A stretch of DNA of 64,000 bases from Methanogenium sp. S4BF (GTDB lineage Archaea; Halobacteriota; Methanomicrobia; Methanomicrobiales; Methanomicrobiaceae), in the NCBI RefSeq assembly GCF_029633965.1, contig NZ_CP091277.1, positions 620,001 to 684,000 on the forward strand, read 5' to 3'. Shown here piece after piece: positions 36,760 to 46,591 of the stretch (position 1 is its first letter; each line of letters starts with the position of its first letter). Below the pieces are notes generated by a model. That model was not told the DNA's origin and did no database searches. It saw only the letters and a list, made by a program, of their open reading frames with translations. Both the position numbers and the translations under genes were made by a program.

Positions 36760-38154
36760 TTATCGCTTATTTTTTATTTTTATTGATCTTTGGGTGTTTA
36801 TTTGAATGCCACTCTCTTTCATGAGCTCTGCCATTTTTGGCGGCGGGCTCTTCCAGCGCCACCATCCACATTTCATCGCTGCTTCTGAAATATGCTCTTT
36901 TTTGGCATATTTTGCAAGAATTTTCTCCCATTCTGCTATCTTTTCCGGGTGAAGTCCCCGTGTTATTTCATATTCTGATTCGAGCATGGCAGGGCACATC
37001 CAGCACCCGACGCGCTCGAATCCCTGTTCGTATAATGGATTTACCGGAAGCTCTCTCCACCATATATACAGGAATACTTCAAGCGCCCGCCATCCCCGGA
37101 TAGGGGATATGTTCAGCTGTCCGGAATAATAGGGGTTCTCAGCCACGCCGGGAAGTCCCGCCCGTGCAAATGATTCATACCAGCGATTGCCCTGAACGGT
37201 GACACACTCCCCTCTGGTTTCTCTCCATTGACGGACGGGTTCAAGTTTCAGCCATTCACAGCACCACCGGTGATCCTTTGCAGGAATACCATTTTTGCGA
37301 AGTCCCGCCTGGAAATCCTGACCCCGGAGTGTCAATGGAATTTCAAGTGACCGGACAAATTCGGTTGTTTCCGGAAATTCCAGTCCGGTATCGACATAGT
37401 AGCAGTCGGTGACACCTGCCTTCCGCGCGAGTTCACGAACAACAACACTGTCTTTACCACCGGAGAATGCAACATTGCACTCCGGACGCCGGTTTTTCTC
37501 TATTTTGATAAACCGTATGGCATGGCGTTCCAGATTTTTGAGATGGGGTTTGTTGCAGCGTATCACCTGTTCACGGTCCGGGTCCGGAAATACTGCAGGG
37601 CGGGGTCTCCCCATACTTTTTACTTTCACCACATTGTTCCGCAGCCATCCGGTTCCGTATCGCCCGTTTGCGTGAACGATAACCGGTCCGTCTGTGAGAT
37701 CGGATTTGCAGGGAATATTTTTGCCACCCAGATGGCGGTTTGCCCCTTCTGCAATCTCATTCGTGATATCAACAATTCCTTTGGAAACTTCGCTAATGAC
37801 AAACGGGAGGGCATCAGGGGTGAGTTCTATGGTATATTCCCGCAGAAGCGGATCAAATGTTAAACGGCCGAACTGAACCCCGTTTGCAATAATGGTATCC
37901 GTACGGTCAATGCCCCCCGATTTATTGAGGAGAAGGATTTGAGGAAGCGTTTCAATACCGAATCTGGTATTCAGGTATTCTGTGATGATATTTCTGTCAT
38001 GCTCCAGCACAGGGCGAACATCATGCGGCCGGGTAAGGGGTATCTCATACCCTGATTTTCCGCATCCGCAGGTAGATGCAACAAGCGGGACATTACAGTC
38101 CGGACACCAGAACAGGCTTTTTCGAAATGGTGGTTCTCGAATAGATTCTCTCAT
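36760..38154 (-). CDS. PAPS reductase-like protein with N-terminal zinc ribbon and PUA-like region
   Basis: 464 residues. The N-terminus (WCPDCNVPLVASTCGCG) is a zinc-ribbon-like knuckle; the middle (about 60-190) contains a probable PUA-like RNA-binding region; from about 225 the domain is of the PAPS reductase/adenine nucleotide alpha-hydrolase type with FSGGKDSVVV (PP-loop). Cysteines in HRWCCEWLKLEP and VGCWMCPAML could hold an iron-sulfur cluster. Archaeal members are often annotated as PAPS reductases, but the RNA-binding layout fits thiolation or another RNA-modification step as well. It precedes grpE by 129 bp on the same strand. Confidence 0.7.
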   Translation of the reverse strand: MRESIREPPFRKSLFWCPDCNVPLVASTCGCGKSGYEIPLTRPHDVRPVLEHDRNIITEYLNTRFGIETLPQILLLNKSGGIDRTDTIIANGVQFGRLTFDPLLREYTIELTPDALPFVISEVSKGIVDITNEIAEGANRHLGGKNIPCKSDLTDGPVIVHANGRYGTGWLRNNVVKVKSMGRPRPAVFPDPDREQVIRCNKPHLKNLERHAIRFIKIEKNRRPECNVAFSGGKDSVVVRELARKAGVTDCYYVDTGLEFPETTEFVRSLEIPLTLRGQDFQAGLRKNGIPAKDHRWCCEWLKLEPVRQWRETRGECVTVQGNRWYESFARAGLPGVAENPYYSGQLNISPIRGWRALEVFLYIWWRELPVNPLYEQGFERVGCWMCPAMLESEYEITRGLHPEKIAEWEKILAKYAKKEHISEAAMKCGWWRWKSPPPKMAELMKESGIQINTQRSIKIKNKR

Positions 38155-38246
38155 ATAATGCTATAGTGTGTGTTGTTCTGACGCAAAAATACGTGTTACT
38201 GCGGCAGACGCTGGTCATTAGTTTCTTAATATCTTACGCTGATAAT

Positions 38247-39740
38247 ATGCGCATGAAAACTGCACTTCTCTCTGTGTGGGACAAGACAGGAATTATTGAA
38301 CTGGCCCGTTTCCTGTCTGAGTCCGACATTGCAATTCTGAGTTCGGGAGGGACCGGAAAGGCCCTTGCAGAAGCAGGGATTCCGTTTACGGAAGTATCTG
38401 AATATACCGGTTCTCCTGAGATGATGGACGGGAGAGTAAAAACGCTGCATCCAAAGATTCATGGCGGACTTCTGGGCAGGAGAGGGAAAGATGAACAGGT
38501 GATGGCTGAACAGGGAATCGGACCTATTGATCTCCTTGTTGTGAATCTCTATCCCTTTGAAGAGATGGCGAAAAAAGATCTCTCTCTCCCCGAACTGATT
38601 GAATTTATCGATATTGGCGGGCCTGCAATGATTCGTTCCGCTGCCAAGAATTTCCGGGATGTAGCAGTGGTCATTGATCCGTCGGATTACCCGGCAATCA
38701 TGGAAGAAATAAAAGAAGGGGGCCTTTCAGAAGAAGACCGTCTCCACCTTGCACGGAAAGTCTTTGCGCGGACCGCTTCCTATGATGCGGCAATCTCTAA
38801 TTATCTGTACAATATTGACCGCGAATTCCCGGAAATATACTCATTCCAGCTGAAAAACGGCCGTGAACTCCGGTATGGTGAGAATCCTCATCAGAAGGCG
38901 GCAGTCTACGGCACCAGCGGTATTGCGGGACAGACACCGCTTCAGGGCAAACAGATGTCGTATAACAACTACCTTGATGCAGATTCCGCAACGGCCCTTC
39001 TGTATGAATTTGATGAACCTGCGGCAGTCATTGTGAAGCATAACAATCCCTGTGGCGTTGCAACGGGAGACGCACTGCTTCCTGCATATCTCCGTGCCCG
39101 TGATGTGGACCCGGTCTCAGCATACGGATCTGTTGTAGCCTTGAACCGCATGGTGGAGGATGATGTCGCAGAAGAACTCGCGTCAACCTTTGTCGAGGTC
39201 GTCATTGCACCAGGCTATACTGATTCCGCACGGGAGATCATGAAGAGAAAAGAGAACATGCGTGTTCTGATATTACCGGAAAAAGAGACGGCACCTGCTG
39301 TTCGCTCCATCAGCGGCGGAGCTCTCATTCAGGTATCACCCGAATCCATAACCGACAACTGGCATGTTGTGAGCGAACGTGAACCAACTGCCGGAGAGTT
39401 TGATGCAATGAAGATGGCATGGAAGGTCTGTCAGCACACAAAAAGCAATACGATTATTTTTGCAAACTCCACTGCCACCGTTGGCATCGGGGCAGGTCAG
39501 ATGAGTCGTGTTGATGCAGCAAAGATTGCTGTCGAAAAGGCACTTTCCTCCCTTGAAGGCACCTCTGTTGCCTCTGACGCGTTCCTGCCATTCCCTGATG
39601 CTCTGGAAGAAGCGGCAAAGGCAGGCGCGACAGCATTGATTCAGCCGGGCGGCTCCATTCGGGATCAGGAAGTGATTGATGCGGCAAACCGCCTCAATAT
39701 TGCGATGGTATTTACCGGAGTCCGGCATTTCAGACATTAA
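38247..39740 (+). CDS. purH: Bifunctional AICAR formyltransferase / IMP cyclohydrolase PurH
   Basis: 497 residues, full length. The N-terminal MGS-like IMP cyclohydrolase domain shows LSVWDKTGIIELA and RVKTLHPKIHGGLL; the C-terminal formyltransferase domain shows LRYGENPHQKAA and IVKHNNPCGVA (catalytic Lys-His) . It carries out the last two steps of purine synthesis with formyl-tetrahydrofolate-type donors. Many methanogens use PurP and PurO instead, so the bacterial-type enzyme is notable but not unique. The start at 38247 is preferred to an in-frame upstream start at 38166 because it matches the family N-terminus. Confidence 0.95.
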   Translation: MRMKTALLSVWDKTGIIELARFLSESDIAILSSGGTGKALAEAGIPFTEVSEYTGSPEMMDGRVKTLHPKIHGGLLGRRGKDEQVMAEQGIGPIDLLVVNLYPFEEMAKKDLSLPELIEFIDIGGPAMIRSAAKNFRDVAVVIDPSDYPAIMEEIKEGGLSEEDRLHLARKVFARTASYDAAISNYLYNIDREFPEIYSFQLKNGRELRYGENPHQKAAVYGTSGIAGQTPLQGKQMSYNNYLDADSATALLYEFDEPAAVIVKHNNPCGVATGDALLPAYLRARDVDPVSAYGSVVALNRMVEDDVAEELASTFVEVVIAPGYTDSAREIMKRKENMRVLILPEKETAPAVRSISGGALIQVSPESITDNWHVVSEREPTAGEFDAMKMAWKVCQHTKSNTIIFANSTATVGIGAGQMSRVDAAKIAVEKALSSLEGTSVASDAFLPFPDALEEAAKAGATALIQPGGSIRDQEVIDAANRLNIAMVFTGVRHFRH

Positions 39741-39822
39741 ACCTATTTCATTCTATTTTTGCACGGAAGCAAATGATTATAATATCTTCAGGTACATTTC
39801 TGTCCGGGTGTATTACCTATGA

Positions 39823-41325
39823 GTGGTTGCTTTATTTGTCGATAAGCCCCGTTTTTTTGACACCACCCTGAGGGATGGTGAACAGACACCTGGTGTTACG
39901 CTGACTCCTGAACAAAAAATGGAGATTGCGTGTGCCCTGTCTGATATTGGAGTCCATGTTATAGAAGCAGGTTCAGCCGCAGCCTCGGAAGGGGAGCTTA
40001 CTGCAATCCGGTTGATCTCTGATGCAGGTCTTGGCACTGAGTGCTGCACCTATGTGCGGGCACTTGCCTATGATATTGACCTCGCTGCAGACGCAGGTGC
40101 CGATTCCGTTCATCTTGTAGTTCCGGTAAGTGATCTGCATATAACAGAAAAGATGCGCAAGACCCGTGAACAGGTATATGCGATGGCGATGTCCGCTGTT
40201 GAGTATGCAAAGGAGCGGGGGCTTGTGGTTGAACTTTCCGGTGAGGACGCGTCCCGTGCAGATCAGGCATTTCTTGCCCATCTGTTTACCGATGGTGTTG
40301 CCCATGGAGCCGACCGGCTCTGCTTCTGTGATACTGTTGGTATTCTCACACCGGAACACACGGCAGAGTATATTCCTCCGTTAACCCGCATTGCACCGGT
40401 CAGTATCCACTGCCATAATGATCTCGGATTTGCACTCCCGAATACCATCACCGCACTAAAATCAGGTGCCTCGTGTGCGCATGTTACGGTGAATGGTCTT
40501 GGTGAGCGTGCAGGCAATACCCCCTTCGAAGAGGTGGTGATGTCGCTTGAAGTACTCTATGGAAGAGACACCGGCATAAAGACGGAACGGATATATCCCC
40601 TTTCGACACTGGTGTCACGCCTTACCGGGATTGATCTTCCGGCAAACAAGGCCATTGTCGGCTCCATGGCATTTACCCATGAAAGTGGAATTCATGCCCA
40701 CGGAGTGCTCAGAAATGCACGAACGTATGAGCCCGTGCCGCCCGAGATGGTCGGAAGAACCCGAAGGATTGTCCTGGGAAAGCATTCCGGGAGTGCATCT
40801 GTTGAGGCGTCCCTGACAGAACTGGGCTATACGGCCACATCCGAACAGCTTGCAGCGATCCTGACACGGGTGAAAAAGCTGGGAGATGAAGGAAAGCGGG
40901 TTACGGATGCTGACCTGATGGCAATAGCAGATACCGTCCTGCAGCTGGTATGCACTCCGGTGATCAGTATGCGCCAGTTTACCGTTGTTTCCGGCAACCG
41001 GTCAATTCCTACTGCCTCGGTAACAATGGCAGTGAACGGAGTGGAGAAAACCGGTGCTGCCACAGGCAACGGGCCGGTTGATGCAGCCATTAAGGCATTG
41101 CAGGACTCGGTTTCCGGTGTTGCTGATATCCGGCTTGAGGATTACCATGTAGATGCGATTACCGGTGGTGCAGATGCACTGGTAGATGTAACTGTTAAAT
41201 TAAGGAAAGACGGTAAAGTAATAACATCCCGGGGCGCGCGGACTGACATTATCACCGCGAGTGTTGAAGCAGTAATTGCCGGGATGAACCGATTAATGAG
41301 GGAAGAGAATGAAAACCGGGGCTAA
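39823..41325 (+). CDS. 2-isopropylmalate synthase / (R)-citramalate synthase family enzyme
   Basis: 500 residues. The catalytic barrel has FFDTTLRDGEQTPGV and VSIHCHNDLGFALPN; the linker HESGIHAHGVL and ILGKHSG follow, and the last ~120 residues are the LeuA dimer regulatory domain. The enzyme condenses acetyl-CoA with 2-oxoisovalerate (leucine) or pyruvate (isoleucine through citramalate). Overlap with ilvB by 17 bases places it in a branched-chain amino-acid operon and makes either reaction plausible; the sequence alone does not decide. The start is GTG at 39823. Confidence 0.88.
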   Translation: MVALFVDKPRFFDTTLRDGEQTPGVTLTPEQKMEIACALSDIGVHVIEAGSAAASEGELTAIRLISDAGLGTECCTYVRALAYDIDLAADAGADSVHLVVPVSDLHITEKMRKTREQVYAMAMSAVEYAKERGLVVELSGEDASRADQAFLAHLFTDGVAHGADRLCFCDTVGILTPEHTAEYIPPLTRIAPVSIHCHNDLGFALPNTITALKSGASCAHVTVNGLGERAGNTPFEEVVMSLEVLYGRDTGIKTERIYPLSTLVSRLTGIDLPANKAIVGSMAFTHESGIHAHGVLRNARTYEPVPPEMVGRTRRIVLGKHSGSASVEASLTELGYTATSEQLAAILTRVKKLGDEGKRVTDADLMAIADTVLQLVCTPVISMRQFTVVSGNRSIPTASVTMAVNGVEKTGAATGNGPVDAAIKALQDSVSGVADIRLEDYHVDAITGGADALVDVTVKLRKDGKVITSRGARTDIITASVEAVIAGMNRLMREENENRG

Positions 41326-42988
41326 AATACTTATTGAGAGCCTGCTGCACGAAGGGGTGGATGCCATTTTTGGATACCCCGGAGGCACTGTTCTGCCGAT
41401 ATATGACGAATTATATGATTCTTCACTCCGGCACATCCTTGTTCGCCATGAACAGGCAGCGGTACACGCTGCAGACGGATATGCACGGGCAAGCGGCAGA
41501 GTGGGTGTTTGCCTCGCCACCTCCGGACCAGGTGCCTGTAATCTGGTCACCGGAATTGCCACTGCCTATATGGATTCTGTACCGGTCGTGGCAATTACCG
41601 GGCAGGTCCCCACCACCCTTCTGGGAAATGATGCATTTCAGGAATCAGACATCACGGGGATCACTCTTCCGATCACGAAACACAGTTATCTCGTGAATAA
41701 TGCGGGTGAACTCGGAAAGATTGTCCATGAAGCCTTCTACATCGCCGGCACCGGACGGATGGGCCCGGTCTTAATCGATATTCCCAAGGATGTACAGACT
41801 GATGTTGTTGCGGATCCGGAAACTGTGCCGGAGAAGGTTTCGATACGGGGGTATCAGCCGACGGTGCGGGGGCACCCGAAACAGATTGAAAAGGCTGTTA
41901 GTATGATATCCGGGGCTTCCCGCCCTGTTATCTATGCAGGAGGCGGTGTGATTGCATCCGGTGGCGATGCAGAGCTTATGCGTTTTGCAGAAACCATGAT
42001 GATCCCGGTCACCACCACCCTGATGGGCCTTGGGGCTATTCCCGCCCATCATCCCCTGAACCTGGGAATGCTGGGGATGCATGGGACCCAGAGTGCAAAC
42101 TATGCAGTGACCGAATGTGATCTCCTTATCGCGGTCGGTGCACGGTTTGATGACCGGGTCACCGGAAAACTCGAGTCATTTGCCCCCAATGCACAGGTTA
42201 TCCATATCGATATCGATCCCGCTGAGATTGGTAAAAATAAGGCCGTGGACCTTCCGATTGTGGGAGATGTCAGGCAGGTCCTAAAAGAGATTAACCTGAA
42301 ACTGACGGAAAAACGCGTTCAGAGTCCATGGAATGACCGGCTGGCAGAATGGAAGAGCCAATCCATACAGCCTCCGGCAGTTGATACCGGTCTTTTAACG
42401 CCTCAGTATATTGTCCGGACGCTCTCTGATCTGCTCACAGACTCCGGGATCATCGTGACTGAGGTTGGCCAGAATCAGATGTGGGCTGCACAGCATTATT
42501 CATTTACCCGTCCGCGCCAGTGGATTACGTCAGGCGGCCTGGGTACTATGGGATACGGATTCCCCGCAGCAATCGGCGCAAGTATTGCATGCCCTGATAA
42601 GACGGTTGTTGATATTGCAGGGGATGGCAGTTTCCAGATGAATATTCAGGAGCTTGCAACCGTTGTCCAGTATAATATTCCGGTAAAGATCATGATCCTG
42701 AATAACCAGTACCTCGGCATGGTCCGTCAGTGGCAGGAACTGTTCTATGACAGACGATATTCCTACACCGAACTGCCTTCGGTTGATTTTGTCGGTATTG
42801 CGAAGGCATACGGCGTGCCGGGGATCTGTGTCACGGACCCGGCCGATGTAAAGGATGCACTCCGGCAGTCACTCACCTGTGACGGGCCGTTTTTGCTTGA
42901 CTTCAGAATTGAGCGGGAAGAGAATGTCATGCCGATGGTCCCGGCAGGCGCTGCCATCAATGAGATGATTTTGGGGGATAAAAGATGA
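41309..42988 (+). CDS. ilvB: Acetolactate synthase large subunit
   Basis: 559 residues. Three thiamin-enzyme domains are recognisable: the N-terminal domain with GYPGGTVLPIYDEL and the ThDP-activating glutamate in RHEQAAVHAADGYAR, the central FAD-binding-type domain and the C-terminal ThDP domain with IAGDGSFQMNIQEL...ILNN. It makes acetolactate and acetohydroxybutyrate for valine, leucine and isoleucine. It overlaps both neighbours, so it is translated within a tight operon. Confidence 0.95.
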   Translation: MKTGAKILIESLLHEGVDAIFGYPGGTVLPIYDELYDSSLRHILVRHEQAAVHAADGYARASGRVGVCLATSGPGACNLVTGIATAYMDSVPVVAITGQVPTTLLGNDAFQESDITGITLPITKHSYLVNNAGELGKIVHEAFYIAGTGRMGPVLIDIPKDVQTDVVADPETVPEKVSIRGYQPTVRGHPKQIEKAVSMISGASRPVIYAGGGVIASGGDAELMRFAETMMIPVTTTLMGLGAIPAHHPLNLGMLGMHGTQSANYAVTECDLLIAVGARFDDRVTGKLESFAPNAQVIHIDIDPAEIGKNKAVDLPIVGDVRQVLKEINLKLTEKRVQSPWNDRLAEWKSQSIQPPAVDTGLLTPQYIVRTLSDLLTDSGIIVTEVGQNQMWAAQHYSFTRPRQWITSGGLGTMGYGFPAAIGASIACPDKTVVDIAGDGSFQMNIQELATVVQYNIPVKIMILNNQYLGMVRQWQELFYDRRYSYTELPSVDFVGIAKAYGVPGICVTDPADVKDALRQSLTCDGPFLLDFRIEREENVMPMVPAGAAINEMILGDKR

Positions 42989-43488
42989 AACCGCATACGA
43001 TCTCGATTCTGGTAGAGAACCGACCGGGTGTTCTCTCCCGTGTGGCCGGTCTTTTCACCCGCCGGGGTTTTAATATTGAAAGTCTTGCCGTCGGGACCTG
43101 CGAAGAGCCGGGAATGAGCAGAATTACTGCCGTCGTGATTGCAGACGATGAGATTATTGAGCAGGTGAAAAAGCAGCTGAATAAACTCATCAATGTTATT
43201 AAGGTGAGCGATATCACCTATATCGATCACGTGGCCCGGGAGATTGCGCTGATAAAGGTCTCAGCCGAACCCGGCACATCGCGTGCTGAGGTGATGCAGC
43301 TTGCAGATAATTTCCGTGCGCGTATTATTGATGTCGGGACACGGACTGTCGTTCTCGAAGTGACGGGTGACACAGTTAAGATTGACGCACTGGAGAAATT
43401 ACTCCACCAGTATGGCATCAAAGAACTGGTGCGGACCGGAAAGATTGCCATGCCGCGCGGTTCAAAGACCGTTTCCCCCAGGAAATAA
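42985..43488 (+). CDS. ilvN: Acetolactate synthase small (regulatory) subunit
   Basis: 167 residues. An N-terminal ACT domain (ISILVENRPGVLSRVAGLF, RGFNIESLAVG) and a C-terminal ALS-small domain match IlvN/IlvH, which activates the large subunit and gives valine feedback control. It overlaps ilvB by four bases. A T-rich stretch just after the stop could end the transcript. Confidence 0.95.
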   Translation: MKPHTISILVENRPGVLSRVAGLFTRRGFNIESLAVGTCEEPGMSRITAVVIADDEIIEQVKKQLNKLINVIKVSDITYIDHVAREIALIKVSAEPGTSRAEVMQLADNFRARIIDVGTRTVVLEVTGDTVKIDALEKLLHQYGIKELVRTGKIAMPRGSKTVSPRK

Positions 43489-43552
43489 CTATTCTTCTTT
43501 TTTTCAGGAATCGCCGGAGGCATCCGGAAAAATATCCAATCATGTTATATGT

Positions 43553-43573
43553 TAGCATGCTACATACTAGCAT
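43553..43573. promoter_or_regulatory. TAGCAT palindrome and repeat upstream of the symporter unit
   Basis: TAGCATGCTA (43553-43562) is a perfect 10-bp palindrome, and TAGCAT recurs 15 bases after its first position (43568-43573). It lies 7-27 bases before the small ORF start at 43580, where it could act as an operator or overlap the transcription start. Confidence 0.35.
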
Positions 43574-43579
43574 AGTTAC

Positions 43580-43693
43580 ATGTTTGGATTACCGGTATTA
43601 ACGATGGTGTCTGTGGGCTGTGCGCTTGCAGTATCTTTTGGTCTCCTCATCTGGTGGGGCCTGCATTTCAGAGGTGACGAGCCCGATGTCTGA
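43580..43693 (+). CDS. Small symporter-associated membrane protein, 37 residues
   Basis: ATG at 43580 opens a 37-codon frame ending at TGA 43691-43693, overlapping the symporter's ATG (43686) by eight bases. The product is one hydrophobic helix (VLTMVSVGCALAVSFGLLI) followed by WWGLHFRGDEPDV. Very small membrane proteins of this shape are known immediately upstream of solute:sodium symporters in bacteria and archaea (symporter small accessory proteins). The frame, composition and translational coupling all support a real gene. Confidence 0.7.
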   Translation: MFGLPVLTMVSVGCALAVSFGLLIWWGLHFRGDEPDV

Positions 43694-45203
43694 TATCATT
43701 ACTCTCGGAATAATTGCCCTCTACGGTATCATGCTCATCGGTATCGGGGGGTGGGCCTCAAAGAAAATTCATAACACTGAAGACTATATCCTTGCGGGCC
43801 GTTCTCTTGGGTTCTGGGTGTTCACCATCCTGATGGTGGCATCGGTCTGTTCCGGAATGACGCTCGTCGGCGTCAGCGGGTTTGGGTATGCATCCGGATG
43901 GCCGGGTATATGGGAGCAGATATTTGTCCCGCTTGCTGCATCCTTTGCCATCATTGTCTTTGGTGCAAAACTCCATGCGGTCTCGCGAAAAACCGGGTAC
44001 ATGACGGTCGAGGATTACCTTGCACACCGGTATGAGAGCCCGCGGACGGTGCGGGGGCTCGCTGCAGTGTCAGGCATTGTGGTTTCCCTGATTTACCTTG
44101 TTGGCCAGTATACGGCAATCAGCCTTGTTTTAGTATGGCTCTTTAATATTCCGCATACAACAGCACTGATTATATCAGCCATCATTATTACGGTATACAC
44201 GGTTATCGGCGGGATGTACGCAGTCTCATGGACCACACTGATTCAGGGCATCATTCTCATTGCCGGGGTCCTCATCATGGCACCTCTTGTCATTATCTCT
44301 GCCGGCGGTCTGACCCATATCAACGAAGTGCTGTCATCCATTGATCCGAATATGGTGCAGCCCTTCTACCCATCCCCTGCCTACGCGGCATATGCTTACT
44401 GTACACCGGAATTTCTGTTCTCATTTGGCATTCTTCTGATGGTAGGTCTTGCCTGCGCCCCGCATGTGATCAATAACATTCTCGCTGCAAAAGAGACCAG
44501 ATTCTTCCGGTGGTCTCCATTGGTGGCATTCGGAATTTATCTGGTTGTGATGTTTCTGGTGAAATTTACCGGTTTTGCCGTGCGGACGCTGGTTGAGGAA
44601 GGAAAACTGGTACTGCCTGCGACCGTAAATACCCAGGATTTTGCGTTCATGTATGGCGTGGAGTATGCCATGCCCAGCATGCTGGTCTGGGCATTTTTTG
44701 CGGTGATTGTGCTTGCGGCGGTCATGTCAACAACGGACCGGCTGATGCTTACCATCGGCACCCTGTTTTCCTGGGATGTCTACCGGAATCTGCTGAAGCC
44801 CAAAGCCTCCGATCGTGAGGTACTGAAAGTGAGTCAGGTCTGTGTGGTTATTGCAGCAGCAGTGTCACTCTTCCTTGCAATTAATCCGCCTGCAATGCTT
44901 GCATGGCTCATCTGGATGGGAATTGGCGTCATGCTTGCTACCTTTGCCGTGCCGCTTTTGGCAGCACTCTACTGGCGGCGGGCGAATGGTGCCGGTGCTA
45001 TTGCAAGTATGCTTGCAGGCCTCATCGGGTCCGGCATCTTTGGATATTACCACAAGTTTGTGTCACCGCTGCCGGTGCATTTCAGTCTTTATGCACTGAC
45101 GCTCTCTATCATTGCGATGATTGCGTTCAGCCTGATGACACCGAAGAACAGTGAAGATGTGCTGAATGATACCCTGACCGGTCCTTTCATTCAGCCCAAA
45201 TAA
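43686..45203 (+). CDS. Sodium:solute symporter family protein
   Basis: 505 residues, 13 or so membrane helices. DYILAGRSLGFW near the N-terminus and the GMTLVGVSGFGYASGWPG and LVGQYTAISLVLVW segments are typical of the SSS family (PutP/PanF/acetate-permease type). The start is the ATG at 43686 with GAGGTGAC upstream. Sodium-driven import is expected; the solute (for instance proline, pantothenate or a carboxylate) cannot be read from the sequence. Confidence 0.87.
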   Translation: MSDIITLGIIALYGIMLIGIGGWASKKIHNTEDYILAGRSLGFWVFTILMVASVCSGMTLVGVSGFGYASGWPGIWEQIFVPLAASFAIIVFGAKLHAVSRKTGYMTVEDYLAHRYESPRTVRGLAAVSGIVVSLIYLVGQYTAISLVLVWLFNIPHTTALIISAIIITVYTVIGGMYAVSWTTLIQGIILIAGVLIMAPLVIISAGGLTHINEVLSSIDPNMVQPFYPSPAYAAYAYCTPEFLFSFGILLMVGLACAPHVINNILAAKETRFFRWSPLVAFGIYLVVMFLVKFTGFAVRTLVEEGKLVLPATVNTQDFAFMYGVEYAMPSMLVWAFFAVIVLAAVMSTTDRLMLTIGTLFSWDVYRNLLKPKASDREVLKVSQVCVVIAAAVSLFLAINPPAMLAWLIWMGIGVMLATFAVPLLAALYWRRANGAGAIASMLAGLIGSGIFGYYHKFVSPLPVHFSLYALTLSIIAMIAFSLMTPKNSEDVLNDTLTGPFIQPK

Positions 45204-45222
45204 TTTTTCCCTGCCTTTTTTA
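45204..45222 (+). terminator. T-rich terminator after the symporter
   Basis: Two T runs (TTTTT and TTTTTT separated by seven bases) start directly after the stop codon, the usual form of an archaeal intrinsic terminator. Confidence 0.45.
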
Positions 45223-45249
45223 TGCCCCGGCGGCATAATAATTTAGATT

Positions 45250-46569
45250 GTGACGACAGCGATAATCGGTGGCGGACTTACCGGTGTCACGCTTGCCAGA
45301 CTCCTTTCCCAACAGGGTGAGGAAGTAGTTATTCTGGAGCGTGACGACACATACGGAGGGCTCTGCCGTTCCCATACAGAAAATGGATTTACCTTTGATG
45401 ACGGAGGCTCCCATATTATATTCTCGCGTGATGCTGAGGTCCAGTCATTTATGCGTGATGTGCTGCAGGATAACAAAGCGGAGCGGAACCGGAACACCAA
45501 GATCTTTTTTAAGGGAGCATATGTCAAGTATCCGTTTGAAAACGGCCTTGCCGGGCTTCCCCCGGAAGACCGGTTTTACTGCATCAATGAGTATATCAAA
45601 ACGCTCATCGCTCTTGAAAAAGGAGAACTGCTGCCTCCGGAAAATTTCCGGGAATGGATTCTCTATACCTTCGGCGCCGGGATTGCCGACCTCTATATGA
45701 TTCCGTATAATGAGAAAATATGGAATTATCCGGCAGATAAGATGTCACTGCACTGGGTGGACGGTCGCATCCCCCGCCCTCCGGTGGAAGATATCATCAA
45801 ATCCGCGATAGGGATTGAAACAGAGGGCTATACCCACCAGTCAGTCTTTACCTATCCGGTGACAGGCGGCATCGAGGCGCTTGTCCGTGCAATTGCCGCA
45901 CCTGTTGAAGATAAAATCAGATGCGGTTTTTCCGTTTCATCCATTCAGAAAACTGCTGATGGATTTATAATCAGCAATGGCACAGAAACAATTGTGGCGG
46001 ACCGGTGCATATCGACGATTCCTCCGCAGGAATTGCTGCCATGCCTCTCCGATGTGCCGAAGAATGTCCGTGAGGCCATCACTGCCCTCCGGTATAACTC
46101 CCTCTTTTCCGTCTGTCTGGGAGTATCCCATAAGGTGTTTGATTATTCCTGGCTGTATGTGCCCCAGAAGGAGCTTGGGATGTTCAACCGCATTTCCTTC
46201 CCGTCCAATTACTCGGATGCCGTTGCCCCTTCAGGACAGTCATCGGTTCTTGCGGAAATTACCTTTAATGAAGGAGATGAGGTCTCCCGGATGACGGATG
46301 ATGCGATAATATCCCACACGGTGAAAGGACTGACAGAAATGAATATTCTGGAATCGCCGGATGATGTGGTGTATGCTGCTGTCCGGCGGCAGGACTATGC
46401 CTATGTCGTGTATGACCTTGCCTATCAGAAAAATATCGGGATTGTTCTTTCCTATCTCCGGGATGAGGGAATCGAACCGCTCGGACGGTTTGGAGAATTT
46501 GAATACCTGAATATGGACGGCTGTATCCGTCGTGTCCTTGATTTCCTGGATTTGAAGAATCCGGCCTGA
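45250..46569 (+). CDS. FAD-dependent amine oxidase / protoporphyrinogen oxidase-like protein
   Basis: 439 residues. The N-terminal TTAIIGGGLTGVTLARLL and ERDDTYGGLCRS are the dinucleotide-binding motif and FAD region of the NAD(P)-binding amine oxidase superfamily; NGFTFDDGGSHIIFS and the later YPVTGGIEALVRAI resemble UDP-galactopyranose mutase-like and protoporphyrinogen-oxidase-like proteins of glycan or lipid metabolism. Start is GTG at 45250. The substrate is open; relation to UDP-sugar mutases is an inference. Confidence 0.75.
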   Translation: MTTAIIGGGLTGVTLARLLSQQGEEVVILERDDTYGGLCRSHTENGFTFDDGGSHIIFSRDAEVQSFMRDVLQDNKAERNRNTKIFFKGAYVKYPFENGLAGLPPEDRFYCINEYIKTLIALEKGELLPPENFREWILYTFGAGIADLYMIPYNEKIWNYPADKMSLHWVDGRIPRPPVEDIIKSAIGIETEGYTHQSVFTYPVTGGIEALVRAIAAPVEDKIRCGFSVSSIQKTADGFIISNGTETIVADRCISTIPPQELLPCLSDVPKNVREAITALRYNSLFSVCLGVSHKVFDYSWLYVPQKELGMFNRISFPSNYSDAVAPSGQSSVLAEITFNEGDEVSRMTDDAIISHTVKGLTEMNILESPDDVVYAAVRRQDYAYVVYDLAYQKNIGIVLSYLRDEGIEPLGRFGEFEYLNMDGCIRRVLDFLDLKNPA

Positions 46570-46591
46570 TTGAAAGGCAAAAATCCGGCTC

